Origin: JANRIC01 sp033765345
Lineage (GTDB): Bacteria > Bacteroidota > Bacteroidia > Cytophagales > Microscillaceae
DNA length: 12,669 nt
Assembly (NCBI GenBank): GCA_033765345.1
Contig: JANRIC010000154.1
Span: forward strand, 1 to 12,669
Reading direction: 5' to 3'
Part shown: in pieces, positions 1-7,640 of the stretch
Layout: every line of letters starts with the position of its first letter
Numbering within the stretch: position 1 is the stretch's first letter
The notes under the pieces: model-generated
Told to the model about the DNA's origin: nothing
Seen by the model: only the letters and a program-made list of their open reading frames with translations
Databases searched by the model: none
Position numbers and translations under genes: made by a program

Positions 1-87
1 CCCGAACACTGCCTGCCTCTCTATGAAGCCGCCCAACCAATCTATGAGATGCTGTATGAACACGCTATTAAAGTCCATAGTCCGTAG
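1..87 (+). CDS. 3' end of an unidentified gene (partial)
   Basis: Frame 1 is open from the window edge to a TAG at 85-87 and gives 28 residues, ending ...YEMLYEHAIKVHSP. The helical, Tyr/Leu-rich tail vaguely recalls the C-termini of FGGY sugar kinases, but this is too short to call. The last four or five codons and the stop lie inside the 7-bp repeat that starts near 73, so the original C-terminus may have been replaced by repeat sequence. The gene is co-directional with the aminotransferase downstream, 200 bp away. Confidence 0.45.
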   Translation, partial: PEHCLPLYEAAQPIYEMLYEHAIKVHSP

Positions 88-206
88 TCGGGAGTGGGGT
101 GTTGGGAGTTGGGAGTTGGGAGTTGGGTGTTGGGAGTTGGGTGTTGGGAGTTGGGAGTCGGGAGTTGGGAGTGGGGTGTTGGGTGTTGGGAGTTGGGAGT
201 GGGGTG
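73..206. repeat. 7-bp G-rich tandem repeat (GGGWGTT type)
   Basis: A heptamer with strict 7-bp phasing. GGG triplets begin at 90, 97, 104, 111 and every 7 bases to 202, 17 in a row, separated by AGTT, TGTT, AGTG or AGTC. The phase extends left through the less G-rich units TCCATAG (74-80) and TCCGTAG (81-87), which contain the stop codon of the upstream gene. Closely spaced G3 runs could form G-quadruplexes on the plus strand. Both strands happen to be open in some frames, but the translations are only repeat peptides. Such heptamers are typical of slippage-prone simple repeats. Confidence 0.95.
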
Positions 207-249
207 TAATAGAAGTATAAGGAAATCATAAAATCATAAAAATCCAATA

Positions 250-287
250 AATCATAGTTTAAGACAAGAATCATAGTGTAAGACAAA
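250..287 (+). repeat. 19-bp tandem duplication before the aminotransferase start
   Basis: Two adjacent 19-bp units, 250-268 and 269-287, share the core AATCATAG(T/G)TAAGACAA-like sequence with only two mismatches. The second unit directly abuts the ATG at 288. Shorter AAATCATA units precede it at 223-238. There is no Shine-Dalgarno sequence, as is usual in Bacteroidota. The unit may belong to a dispersed repeat family or be part of the 5' untranslated region. Confidence 0.8.
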
Positions 288-1184
288 ATGCTCCAAAAAT
301 ACAACCCCAAGAATCAAGATATTCAAATTTTTGTAGGCGATCGGCTTTATCCGAGAGCCGAAGCTAAAGTATCCGTATTTGATAGCTCCGTACAAGGCGG
401 TGATGCTGTCTGGGAAGGATTACGCGTCTACCCCGAAGGTATTTTATGCCTTACCCATCACCTCAATCGCTTGCAGGAATCTGCCAAAGCACTGGCTTTT
501 AGTGATATACCTTCTGAGGAATTTATCAGGAGTGCCATTGCCCAAACCCTACAAGCCAATGGTATGGATCACGATACCCACATCCGTCTTACACTGACAA
601 GGGGTGAAAAAGTAACCTCTGGCATGGATCCCCGCCTCAACCAAAAAGGTGCCTGCCTGATTGTACTTGCCGAATGGAAGCCCACCGTCTATGACAATAC
701 TCAAGGCATTCGGGTCATTACTTCTTCCATACGCCGCAATGCTCCACACTTCCTGGATTCCAAAATACATCATAACAACCTCCTAAATAATATCCTGGCT
801 AAGATTCAGGCAAATGTCAGTGGGGTAGATGCCGCCTTGATGCTGGACAACTACGGCTTTGTAGCCGAACTCAACGATACCAACCTGTTTATGACCAAAA
901 ACGGTAAATTATTCACTCCCTACGCAGATGCCTGTCTGCCAGGAATCACCCGAGGGCTTGTTTTGGAGATAGCCCAAAGACTGGGCATTCCCCTCACTGA
1001 AAAAAACCTTTCGCTGACCGAATTTTATACCGCCGACCAAGTATTTGCCACAGGCACGATGGGCGAACTCACACCCCTCACAGAAATCGACGGACGCAGG
1101 ATCGAGAACCGACATCACACCTCCCTTTTGGAAGAGATCAACAAAACTTTCAGAGAGCTGATACCAGGGCTGTGTGAGAAGTGA
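288..1184 (+). CDS. PLP-dependent class IV aminotransferase (branched-chain amino acid aminotransferase / aminodeoxychorismate lyase family)
   Basis: 298 residues, a normal length for fold-type IV PLP enzymes, which transaminate branched-chain or D-amino acids or cleave 4-amino-4-deoxychorismate in the cytoplasm. Visible family features are the N-terminal GDAVWEGLRVY segment (38-48), Arg61 in HHLNRL at the PLP-phosphate site, the candidate Schiff-base lysine Lys159 in LDSKIHHNN, Glu194 in FVAELNDTNLF (the PLP pyridine-nitrogen partner), LPGITRG (217-223), and FATGTMGELTPLTEIDGR near the C-terminus. The ATG at 288 gives a standard N-terminus. The GDAVWEGLRVY and ATGTMGE motifs resemble BCAT-like enzymes more than PabC, but the substrate cannot be settled by eye. 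No partner biosynthetic gene is adjacent. Confidence 0.93.
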   Translation: MLQKYNPKNQDIQIFVGDRLYPRAEAKVSVFDSSVQGGDAVWEGLRVYPEGILCLTHHLNRLQESAKALAFSDIPSEEFIRSAIAQTLQANGMDHDTHIRLTLTRGEKVTSGMDPRLNQKGACLIVLAEWKPTVYDNTQGIRVITSSIRRNAPHFLDSKIHHNNLLNNILAKIQANVSGVDAALMLDNYGFVAELNDTNLFMTKNGKLFTPYADACLPGITRGLVLEIAQRLGIPLTEKNLSLTEFYTADQVFATGTMGELTPLTEIDGRRIENRHHTSLLEEINKTFRELIPGLCEK

Positions 1185-1289
1185 GCTGATTTGATAAAAT
1201 GGTGATACATATTCCTCAGCGGGGGCTGTGTCTTTATAACTCAGGTTTTGAAAGAAGAACTGTCAAATTCTCATTTCTTCATTCTCCGT

Positions 1290-1305
1290 TATTTTTGTAT
1301 TTTTG
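1290..1305 (+). promoter_or_regulatory. Two adjacent Bacteroidota -7 boxes (TATTTTTG) before the DUF5916 gene
   Basis: TATTTTTG occurs at 1290-1297 and again at 1298-1305; both match the Bacteroidota sigma-ABfr -7 consensus TAnnTTTG. No convincing TTTG -33 box stands at the expected distance. Transcription from either box would begin around 1303-1312, which favours a start codon at 1315 or 1342 over the upstream TTG at 1303. Confidence 0.45.
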
Positions 1306-1341
1306 AAAAACGATATGCCTAGAATATACCTAAATCACCTC

Positions 1342-3543
1342 ATGAAGCTCCAAATATTACTGTTTTGCTTGTTTTTATCGCCTGCCTGGCTTTATTCACA
1401 GAAAAAAAATGAAAATTTTCAGTATCGAATTCATCGCACGGATGCACCTGTTCAAATCGATGGATTAGCCAATGACTCTGCTTGGCAAACCGCCGAACTT
1501 GCCACAGACTTTTTTATGGTGCTTCCTATGGATACCAGTCGCGCACAGGTACGTACTGAGGTCAAGATGCTTTATGATGATAAAAATCTCTATCTACTGG
1601 CTATTAATTATGAAAAACTTCCCGGAAAATATATGGTGGAGTCCCTTCGCCGGGATTTTAGCTTTGGGCGCAATGATAATTTTTTACTTTTTATAGATAC
1701 TTTCGATGACCAAACCAATGGCTTTACCTTTGGTGCCAATGCCATGGGTGCTCAGTGGGATGGGGTACTATTCGACGGCGGTTCGGCCAACCTAAGTTGG
1801 GATAATAAATGGACTTCGGCCGTCAGCACCGAAGAAGATCAATGGATCTTTGAAATGGCCGTACCTTTTAAAACCATCCGATACAAGGAAGGCATCCAAC
1901 GCTGGGGGCTAAATTTCAGCCGATTGGATATGAAAACTACTGAAAAATCTGCCTGGGCGGCCGTTCCCCGGCAATTCCCTACGGCTTCTTTGGCCTATAC
2001 CGGTGTAATGCTCTGGGATGAACCTCCACCAAAAGCCGGTACAAATATCTCGCTCATCCCATACCTGGCAGGAAGCTTCAGCAAAGATTATGAAAATGAC
2101 CAAGATGGTGACTGGAAACCGGATGCTGGATTGGATGCCAAAATCGCCGTTACTTCTTCGCTCAACCTAGACCTGACCGTGAATCCCGATTTTTCGCAGG
2201 TAGAAGTAGACCGCCAACAGACCAATCTGGATCGTTTTGAGCTGTTTTTCCCAGAAAGAAGGCAGTTTTTTCTCGAAAACGGAGATTTGTTTTCCAATTT
2301 TGGCTATGAAAGTATCCGACCTTTTTTCTCAAGAAGAATCGGACTGAACGCCCCCATACACTTTGGTGCCCGACTAAGTGGCAAGCTGGATAAAAAATGG
2401 CGAATCGGACTCATGGATATGCAAACAGGAGAAAATGATGAAGGAGTGCCTGCTCAAAATTTCGGAGCAATTGCCCTGCAAAGGCAGGTTTTTGCCCGCT
2501 CAAATATCTCTGCCATTTTTATCAATAAAGAAACTTTTGATTATGAAAAGGCCTCCGACCAACACCCCGACCTGGGTCTTAGCCGCTATAATCGCAACCT
2601 GGGTCTTGAGTATAACCTTGCTTCCTCGAACAATATCTGGAGAGGAAAATTGCTTTATTTACAATCCTTCAGCCCCTCCAAACAAGGAGACAACCGGACA
2701 ATCGCCGGAAATATGCAGTATAATTCTAGACATTGGGACATAAGCTTCAAATATGAATACGTGGGTGAAAATTATAATGCCGAGGTGGGTTTTGTGCCTC
2801 GCCGAAATTACCAGGCTCTTTATCCAGAGTTAAGTTATTTGTTTTTCCCCAAAAAAAAGGTCAAACTCCTAAGCCACGGACCAGGTACAGGATATAGCCT
2901 TTTTTTTGACCGGGATTTCAGGCATATAGAGAATGAAATGTATGTCTTTTATGACTTTAATTTTTATAACAGAAGCGAATTGAGCGTATGGTCAGCCACC
3001 AATTTTATAGAATTGCAAAGTTCTTTTGACCCTACCAACCTGGATATAGATACGCTCGCTAGTTTTTCACGTCATATTTGGAAGTCTTTTGGCTTTGAGT
3101 ATATCTCTAAACCACAAGCTCTTTTTACGTATTCATTCTCAGGGCGTTATGGAGGGTATTATGCCGATGGAATACGCCTCCGACTAGGGGGAGAAATAGC
3201 CTATCGCTTCCAACCCTACGTGGCTATTGCCCTTACCGGAAATTACAATCACCTTGATTTTGAGAGTGCCGAAGTATTGCCTGAAAGCCTTAAAAATCAA
3301 AGTTTTAATCTGTGGCTTGTCGGTACCCGATTGGATGTAACTTTGACCAATAAACTCTTTTTTACAAATTTTCTGCAATACAACAATCAAATCAAAAACA
3401 TCAATATCAATATGCGCCTTCAATGGCGTTATGCCCCTGCCTCTGACTTGTTTTTGGTTTATACCGACAATTATTTTTCGGATGGTTTTAAAATTCGCAA
3501 TCGTGCCTTGGTTTTTAAACTTACTTACTGGTGGAATCTGTAA
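1342..3543 (+). CDS. DUF5916 outer-membrane protein with N-terminal CBM9-like domain
   Basis: From the ATG at 1342 it is 733 residues and begins with a clean signal peptide (MKLQILLFCLFLSPAWLYS, cleavage before QKK). The frame is open back to a TTG at 1303, and an ATG at 1315 would add nine residues. I prefer 1342 because it gives the best signal peptide and lies downstream of the -7 boxes. Residues about 30-230 resemble carbohydrate-binding family 9-like domains (APVQIDGLANDSAW; DDKNLYLLAINYE; NDNFLLFIDTFDD; WIFEMAVPFKTIRY). The rest is DUF5916-like (NPDFSQVEVDRQQTNLDRFE; FFPERRQFFLENGDLF), followed by alternating aromatic strands ending in ...YWWNL, as expected of an outer-membrane beta-barrel. 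Members occur across Bacteroidota and their substrate is unknown; glycan or peptide uptake is speculative. Confidence 0.9.
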   Translation: MKLQILLFCLFLSPAWLYSQKKNENFQYRIHRTDAPVQIDGLANDSAWQTAELATDFFMVLPMDTSRAQVRTEVKMLYDDKNLYLLAINYEKLPGKYMVESLRRDFSFGRNDNFLLFIDTFDDQTNGFTFGANAMGAQWDGVLFDGGSANLSWDNKWTSAVSTEEDQWIFEMAVPFKTIRYKEGIQRWGLNFSRLDMKTTEKSAWAAVPRQFPTASLAYTGVMLWDEPPPKAGTNISLIPYLAGSFSKDYENDQDGDWKPDAGLDAKIAVTSSLNLDLTVNPDFSQVEVDRQQTNLDRFELFFPERRQFFLENGDLFSNFGYESIRPFFSRRIGLNAPIHFGARLSGKLDKKWRIGLMDMQTGENDEGVPAQNFGAIALQRQVFARSNISAIFINKETFDYEKASDQHPDLGLSRYNRNLGLEYNLASSNNIWRGKLLYLQSFSPSKQGDNRTIAGNMQYNSRHWDISFKYEYVGENYNAEVGFVPRRNYQALYPELSYLFFPKKKVKLLSHGPGTGYSLFFDRDFRHIENEMYVFYDFNFYNRSELSVWSATNFIELQSSFDPTNLDIDTLASFSRHIWKSFGFEYISKPQALFTYSFSGRYGGYYADGIRLRLGGEIAYRFQPYVAIALTGNYNHLDFESAEVLPESLKNQSFNLWLVGTRLDVTLTNKLFFTNFLQYNNQIKNININMRLQWRYAPASDLFLVYTDNYFSDGFKIRNRALVFKLTYWWNL

Positions 3544-3676
3544 GTACACAAGTTAGGCAAAATACTGCTTGGATTTTTTCTCAAAAAAGTATCTCGAGTT
3601 ATTGATGGTTTTATCTGAAGATCAACCTATCCAAATGATGGTTTGCTCAAGGCGACCTCATCGTTGCTATAACTAA

Positions 3677-4359
3677 GCTTCTTCAGAGCAAAGTAAAATT
3701 TCTTTAGGATAATTAGGCTTTGCACAAGATGAAGAAGGCTTCGCATAAGATGAAATAGGACTCGCACCGGATAAAGTAGGATTCGCACGGGATAAAATAG
3801 GACTCGCACCGGACAAAGTAGGATTCGCTCAAGATGAAGCAAGCTTCGCACGGGATAAAATAGGACTCGCACCGGATAAAGTAGGATTCGCTCAAGATGA
3901 AGAAGGCTTCGCACGGGATAAAATAGGACTCGCACCGGACAATTAGGATTCGCTCAAGATGAAGAAGGCTTCGCACAGGGTAAAGTAGGACTCGCACCGG
4001 ACAATTAGGATTCGCTCAAGATAAAGCAAGCTTCGCACAGGGTAAAGTAGGACTCGCACCGGACAATTAAGATTCGCTCAAGATAAAGCAAGCTTCGCAC
4101 AGGGTAAAGTAGGACTCGCCCCGGACAATTAGGATTCGCCCAACATCAAGCAAGCTTCGCACAGCGTAAACTACGACTCTCAGATGACAATTAAGATTCG
4201 CTCCAGATACACCACGCTTCTCCCCGGGTACCCTAGCAGTCGCTCCTGAGAATTAGGATTCGCTCAAGATGAAGAATGCTTCGCACAGGGTAAAGTAGGA
4301 CTCGCACCGGACAATTAGGATTCGCTCAAGATGAAGCAAGCTTCGCACAGGATGCACAG
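3677..4359. repeat. Minisatellite of 21/21/20-bp units (62-63 bp higher-order period)
   Basis: About 32 tandem units occupy the space between two convergent genes. Three unit types alternate: GATTCGCTCAAGATGAAGCA(A/G), GCTTCGCACAGGGTAAAGTA(G), and GACTCGCACCGGACAATTAG. Up to about 3926 the third type is 21 bp (period 63); from 3927 on it is 20 bp (period 62). Units can be followed from degenerate copies near 3677 to about 4359. Minus-strand open frames here (for example 3627-3935) encode only heptapeptide repeats such as YPVRSLLHLER, and the 62-bp period shifts frame every turn, so the array is not coding. There are no unique spacers, so it is not CRISPR. The flanks 3544-3676 and 4360-4442 show no gene. 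Confidence 0.95.
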
Positions 4360-4442
4360 CTTTATTTTCGGGGTGCACTTAGCTTTTAGACAGCGACTTA
4401 AGGGTTCGCTCCAATCAAGCCCTGCTCACCGAACACACAGTT

Positions 4443-7400
4443 TTAGGATCTTTTTTCAAACAACCATACGGGCAAGCAAATAAATACGGCAAATAAAGAA
4501 AAGATTAATCCGCCAATTGCTCCTATTGCCAAAGAAAACCAAAATATTTCTGTGTCGCCTTCCGTCAAAAAAGGAGCTAAACCAAGTATGGTTGAAAGTG
4601 TGGTCAGAAATATGGCATTGGCTTTTCCGCTGATTGCCTTGATTACTCTATGATTGTGCCGGCGAATGTGTGTCAGATGATTAAAATCGTGGAGGACAAA
4701 AATGGAAGCATTCACTACCAATCCGCCCAAAAGTACAAAAGCAGCGTACCCTCCTTGATCAAAATAAAACTCTCCCCAGGCAAAAATCAAAAACAAACCA
4801 ATAAATGAGATCGGGATGGTTAGAATAATTAAAAATGGGGCAGAAAAACTCTCAAACAAAATAGCACAGATGAAAAAAATGGCGATCAGCAAAAGCAATA
4901 ACAAGGCGTATTGTCTTTTGGTCTTCTCGAGATCAAAACGATATTCCAGCTTTTTGGCTTCAAAGCCGATGGGCATTTCTTTTTTCATTTCTTCTAGGGT
5001 CTGATCCAAGAATTGCTCTCCAAATCGAGGGCTGCCGTAATAATCAAAACCGATCACACGAATGTACTGACGGTTTTCTTTATGCAAGGAGTTTTGGGTA
5101 CTTTCTAAGGATATAACACCGAAATCCGACAGCTTAATTCTCTGTCGGGTATCCAATAGCAGGGGCGTATTTTGGAGATGATAGGCAGAAAAATCAGCTG
5201 CACGAGACTCCTGAAGCCTGAGCGGAATACTTTGATTTGCATAATTCAGGGACAAGCCCGCCTGATTGGATTTACTCTTTTGAAGAAGTGCTTCGGTAAT
5301 GCCCAAAAGAGAGAAGGCTGCGGAGTTGAGCTTTTTGCTATCCAAAAACAAGACAAATTCCTGAGAGGGTTTTTCATCATAACTCAATCTTTCGTGTACA
5401 TTTACTTTCTGAATTCTTTTGTGTTTTAAGAGTTTTTTTGCCAGTTTTTGTACTTCATTTTCCAATAAATCGTACTGATAGCCGCGCATTTCAACCCGGA
5501 ATGAAGCCAGGTTTTCACCACTTGCATTGCTGAACCCTTCGCCTACCCCATAGATATTCCATTTGACCCCGCCCCAATCCAACGATTGTTGTATCAAATC
5601 GGCTTTTAGTTGGTAGGGCAAAGAGGATAAAGCATATTGCTTCTCGAAATGAATTTCTATACGAGCGTATTGCCCCGAATGTACCAACGTGACAAACTTC
5701 TCCAGCCCCTGGACTTTTTGCAAGAATTTTTCTGCCTTGATGATGATTTCATTCATCTGATCAAGGGTCACTCCAAAAGGCATCTCCGCCTGGACGTACA
5801 GTTTGGTTTCTTCGGGGCTTCGATAGCCGGAGTTTTCGTATACATTTTGATAAAAAAGCCTGGAAGCTCCTCCCAGTATTTTGTCTGTATAAGGTCGGAT
5901 TTCTTCCTGATACATATCCGTGCCTAGGGTTTGATTATAAAAATCCCAGCCTTCTATTTGATATGGCAATAAAAAGACAGGCAAGCCGAAGCCCAGTACC
6001 AGTGACAGCGTAAACACCGTGCGATACCTTCTCAGAAAGCGAATAAAGCCGAAATAATATCCATAAACCCGCAGCCTGGTACGAGTCCGCCTTCTTTCGG
6101 CTTGAGTTTTGAGGGAAATTGCGGCGGTTTTTTTTAGGCCGAATACATCATAACAAGCCGGAATATAAAACAAGGCCAAAACCAAAGAAACGCCTAAATT
6201 CAGGACGATGACCAGGGCAAAATCGCTAAGATTCATCCGATCTTCTTGAGGAAGTAAAAAAATTAGCCCCAGGGCGGCTATCGTGGTAAGGGTAGCCCCC
6301 AACAGGGCAAAAAAAGCATCTATGTTTTTTCTTTGGTATCTGTGCAGATGATCGAGCATCACGATGGCATTGTCCAGAATCAGTCCGAATGATAATGTAA
6401 GCCCTGCCAATGAATACAAATGAATGTTAATACCCAAGACATAAAGCAGGATGGCTGTCCAGCAAAGATTTACCCACAGACAGCTCAGTAAGATGAATAA
6501 ATACTTTAAATTGTGATAAAGGAGGAGAATCATTCCGATTAAGACGGCGACGGATAAGCCCGTCCTTGTATAAATTTTGTTTAGCTCTTCGGATAAATGC
6601 TCGGTATGGTCATATTCTTTGATGATTTGAAAGCCTGCGGGTAAAGACAGGGTTTGAATTTTTTTTTGAATATCAGCCGCTAGTCGGAGCTGATTGATAT
6701 GATCACGGGCGTAGATGATCAGATTTACGGAGTTTAAGCCGTTGATTCGGAGGTATTGCCGTGCTTCCTGCTCTTGCATATAAACTTCTGCGATTTCGCC
6801 GAGAGCCACTCCGCTGCCCGGAGAGATGCTTAAAGAGCTGTCATTTGCCTGATTTTTCAGTGCGTCAGACTTGCTACTTGGGATGAATATCCGCTCGATA
6901 TCCTGGAGGCTTGTAAGCTTGGAGTCGGTTTTGATGAAAAAGGTTTGTCCGGCGGTATTTTGAAAACTTCCCAATGCTATATTTTCAGTATGATTGCGGA
7001 TTGCCCGAAGAATATCCTCTTGGAGAATTTGGTATAGAAGCATTTTATTCTGGTCAAAATCAACAACAATTTCAGGTAAACCAGCCCCCTCGATCTCCAG
7101 GCGGTCGATGTCGGATAGGGTAGAAAGTGGAATTTTGAGGAGTTCTTCGCAAATTTCCTGAATGCGATAGGAGGCCAGCGGAGCGTTGATGGAGTAGATC
7201 AGCAAAGGGTTTGCGTCACCCTGCTTATTGCTTTGTCGGCGTAGCTGTGGGTAAGACGTTTGAGGGGGCAATTTGGGGTATATCCGGCGAATGATGGAAG
7301 CGACTTCGAGGCGTTTGAAATCCAGCGAGGCTTTGGGGTCAAATTCCAGGCGGATGCTGCCTGCGTTGTAGCGGGAGGTAGAGTTGATTTTTTTTAGATC

Positions 7401-7640
7401 CGATAATTGTGAAAATACATTTTCCAGCACTGAGGTCACGCTTTGCTCCACGACTTCGGGAGGGCTTTGGGGAAGACGGTAACTTAGCTCCAGGCTCGAT
7501 TCAGAAGACTTTGGCAATAGGTCTACCGATAATTGACCAATCAAGCCCAGCCCAATGAGGCTGACGATCCAAAAAAATAAAATAGTGCGAAAAGGACTTA
7601 ACATAGCTTGTGTAATGCTCGCTTCAGATGTTTTTTTCAA
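4443..7640 (-). CDS. RND-family efflux transporter, inner-membrane permease
   Basis: 1065 residues, the usual length of AcrB/HAE-type proton-driven RND permeases. TM1 lies at about 19-36 (ending SVDLLPK). The first porter domain follows, then TM2-6 at about 362-500, a second porter domain from about 560, and TM8-12 at about 909-1060. TM4 carries LSFGLILDNAIVMLDHLHRY: Asp423 of the AcrB-type DD pair is kept and the second position is Asn. In TM10, GLVVNASIFVLHDF has Asn where AcrB has its proton-relay Lys. Such DN/N combinations occur in HAE subgroups, so the pump is probably intact. The start used is a TTG at 7640-7638, inside the upstream lipoprotein gene; an ATG at 7604-7602 (MLSPFRTIL) is an alternative. 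No membrane-fusion protein or TolC-like gene is adjacent. The 17-bp overlap suggests co-transcription and translational coupling with the DUF4221 gene. Confidence 0.92.
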   Translation of the reverse strand: MKKTSEASITQAMLSPFRTILFFWIVSLIGLGLIGQLSVDLLPKSSESSLELSYRLPQSPPEVVEQSVTSVLENVFSQLSDLKKINSTSRYNAGSIRLEFDPKASLDFKRLEVASIIRRIYPKLPPQTSYPQLRRQSNKQGDANPLLIYSINAPLASYRIQEICEELLKIPLSTLSDIDRLEIEGAGLPEIVVDFDQNKMLLYQILQEDILRAIRNHTENIALGSFQNTAGQTFFIKTDSKLTSLQDIERIFIPSSKSDALKNQANDSSLSISPGSGVALGEIAEVYMQEQEARQYLRINGLNSVNLIIYARDHINQLRLAADIQKKIQTLSLPAGFQIIKEYDHTEHLSEELNKIYTRTGLSVAVLIGMILLLYHNLKYLFILLSCLWVNLCWTAILLYVLGINIHLYSLAGLTLSFGLILDNAIVMLDHLHRYQRKNIDAFFALLGATLTTIAALGLIFLLPQEDRMNLSDFALVIVLNLGVSLVLALFYIPACYDVFGLKKTAAISLKTQAERRRTRTRLRVYGYYFGFIRFLRRYRTVFTLSLVLGFGLPVFLLPYQIEGWDFYNQTLGTDMYQEEIRPYTDKILGGASRLFYQNVYENSGYRSPEETKLYVQAEMPFGVTLDQMNEIIIKAEKFLQKVQGLEKFVTLVHSGQYARIEIHFEKQYALSSLPYQLKADLIQQSLDWGGVKWNIYGVGEGFSNASGENLASFRVEMRGYQYDLLENEVQKLAKKLLKHKRIQKVNVHERLSYDEKPSQEFVLFLDSKKLNSAAFSLLGITEALLQKSKSNQAGLSLNYANQSIPLRLQESRAADFSAYHLQNTPLLLDTRQRIKLSDFGVISLESTQNSLHKENRQYIRVIGFDYYGSPRFGEQFLDQTLEEMKKEMPIGFEAKKLEYRFDLEKTKRQYALLLLLLIAIFFICAILFESFSAPFLIILTIPISFIGLFLIFAWGEFYFDQGGYAAFVLLGGLVVNASIFVLHDFNHLTHIRRHNHRVIKAISGKANAIFLTTLSTILGLAPFLTEGDTEIFWFSLAIGAIGGLIFSLFAVFICLPVWLFEKRS

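Noticed and set aside
68..310. Minus-strand open frame of 80 residues rich in Pro-Thr-Pro-Asn
   Set aside because: It is the complement of the 7-bp repeat and runs into the aminotransferase start.
1218..1240. Possible terminator CAGC-GGGG-GCTG after the aminotransferase
   Set aside because: Only a 4-bp stem and no T-run right after it.
3549..3583. Possible terminator after the DUF5916 gene (CAA...TTG then TTTTTT)
   Set aside because: The stem is short and interrupted; only the T-run is suggestive.
3627..3997. Minus-strand open frames with heptapeptide repeats (YPVRSLLHLER)
   Set aside because: They are translations of the 21-bp repeat. Two overlapping frames look alike and the 20-bp units shift frame, so there is no coding constraint.
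3677..4359. CRISPR-like array
   Set aside because: No unique spacers; every part of the 62-bp period is conserved, and there are no cas genes nearby.
4816..5927. Plus-strand frames inside the RND gene (4816-5004, 5172-5429, 5637-5927)
   Set aside because: Antisense shadows of a well-supported long gene.
4443..7640. Loss of function of the RND pump because TM4 has DN and TM10 lacks the AcrB lysine
   Set aside because: DN/N variants are common in some RND subgroups, and the rest of the protein is full length.
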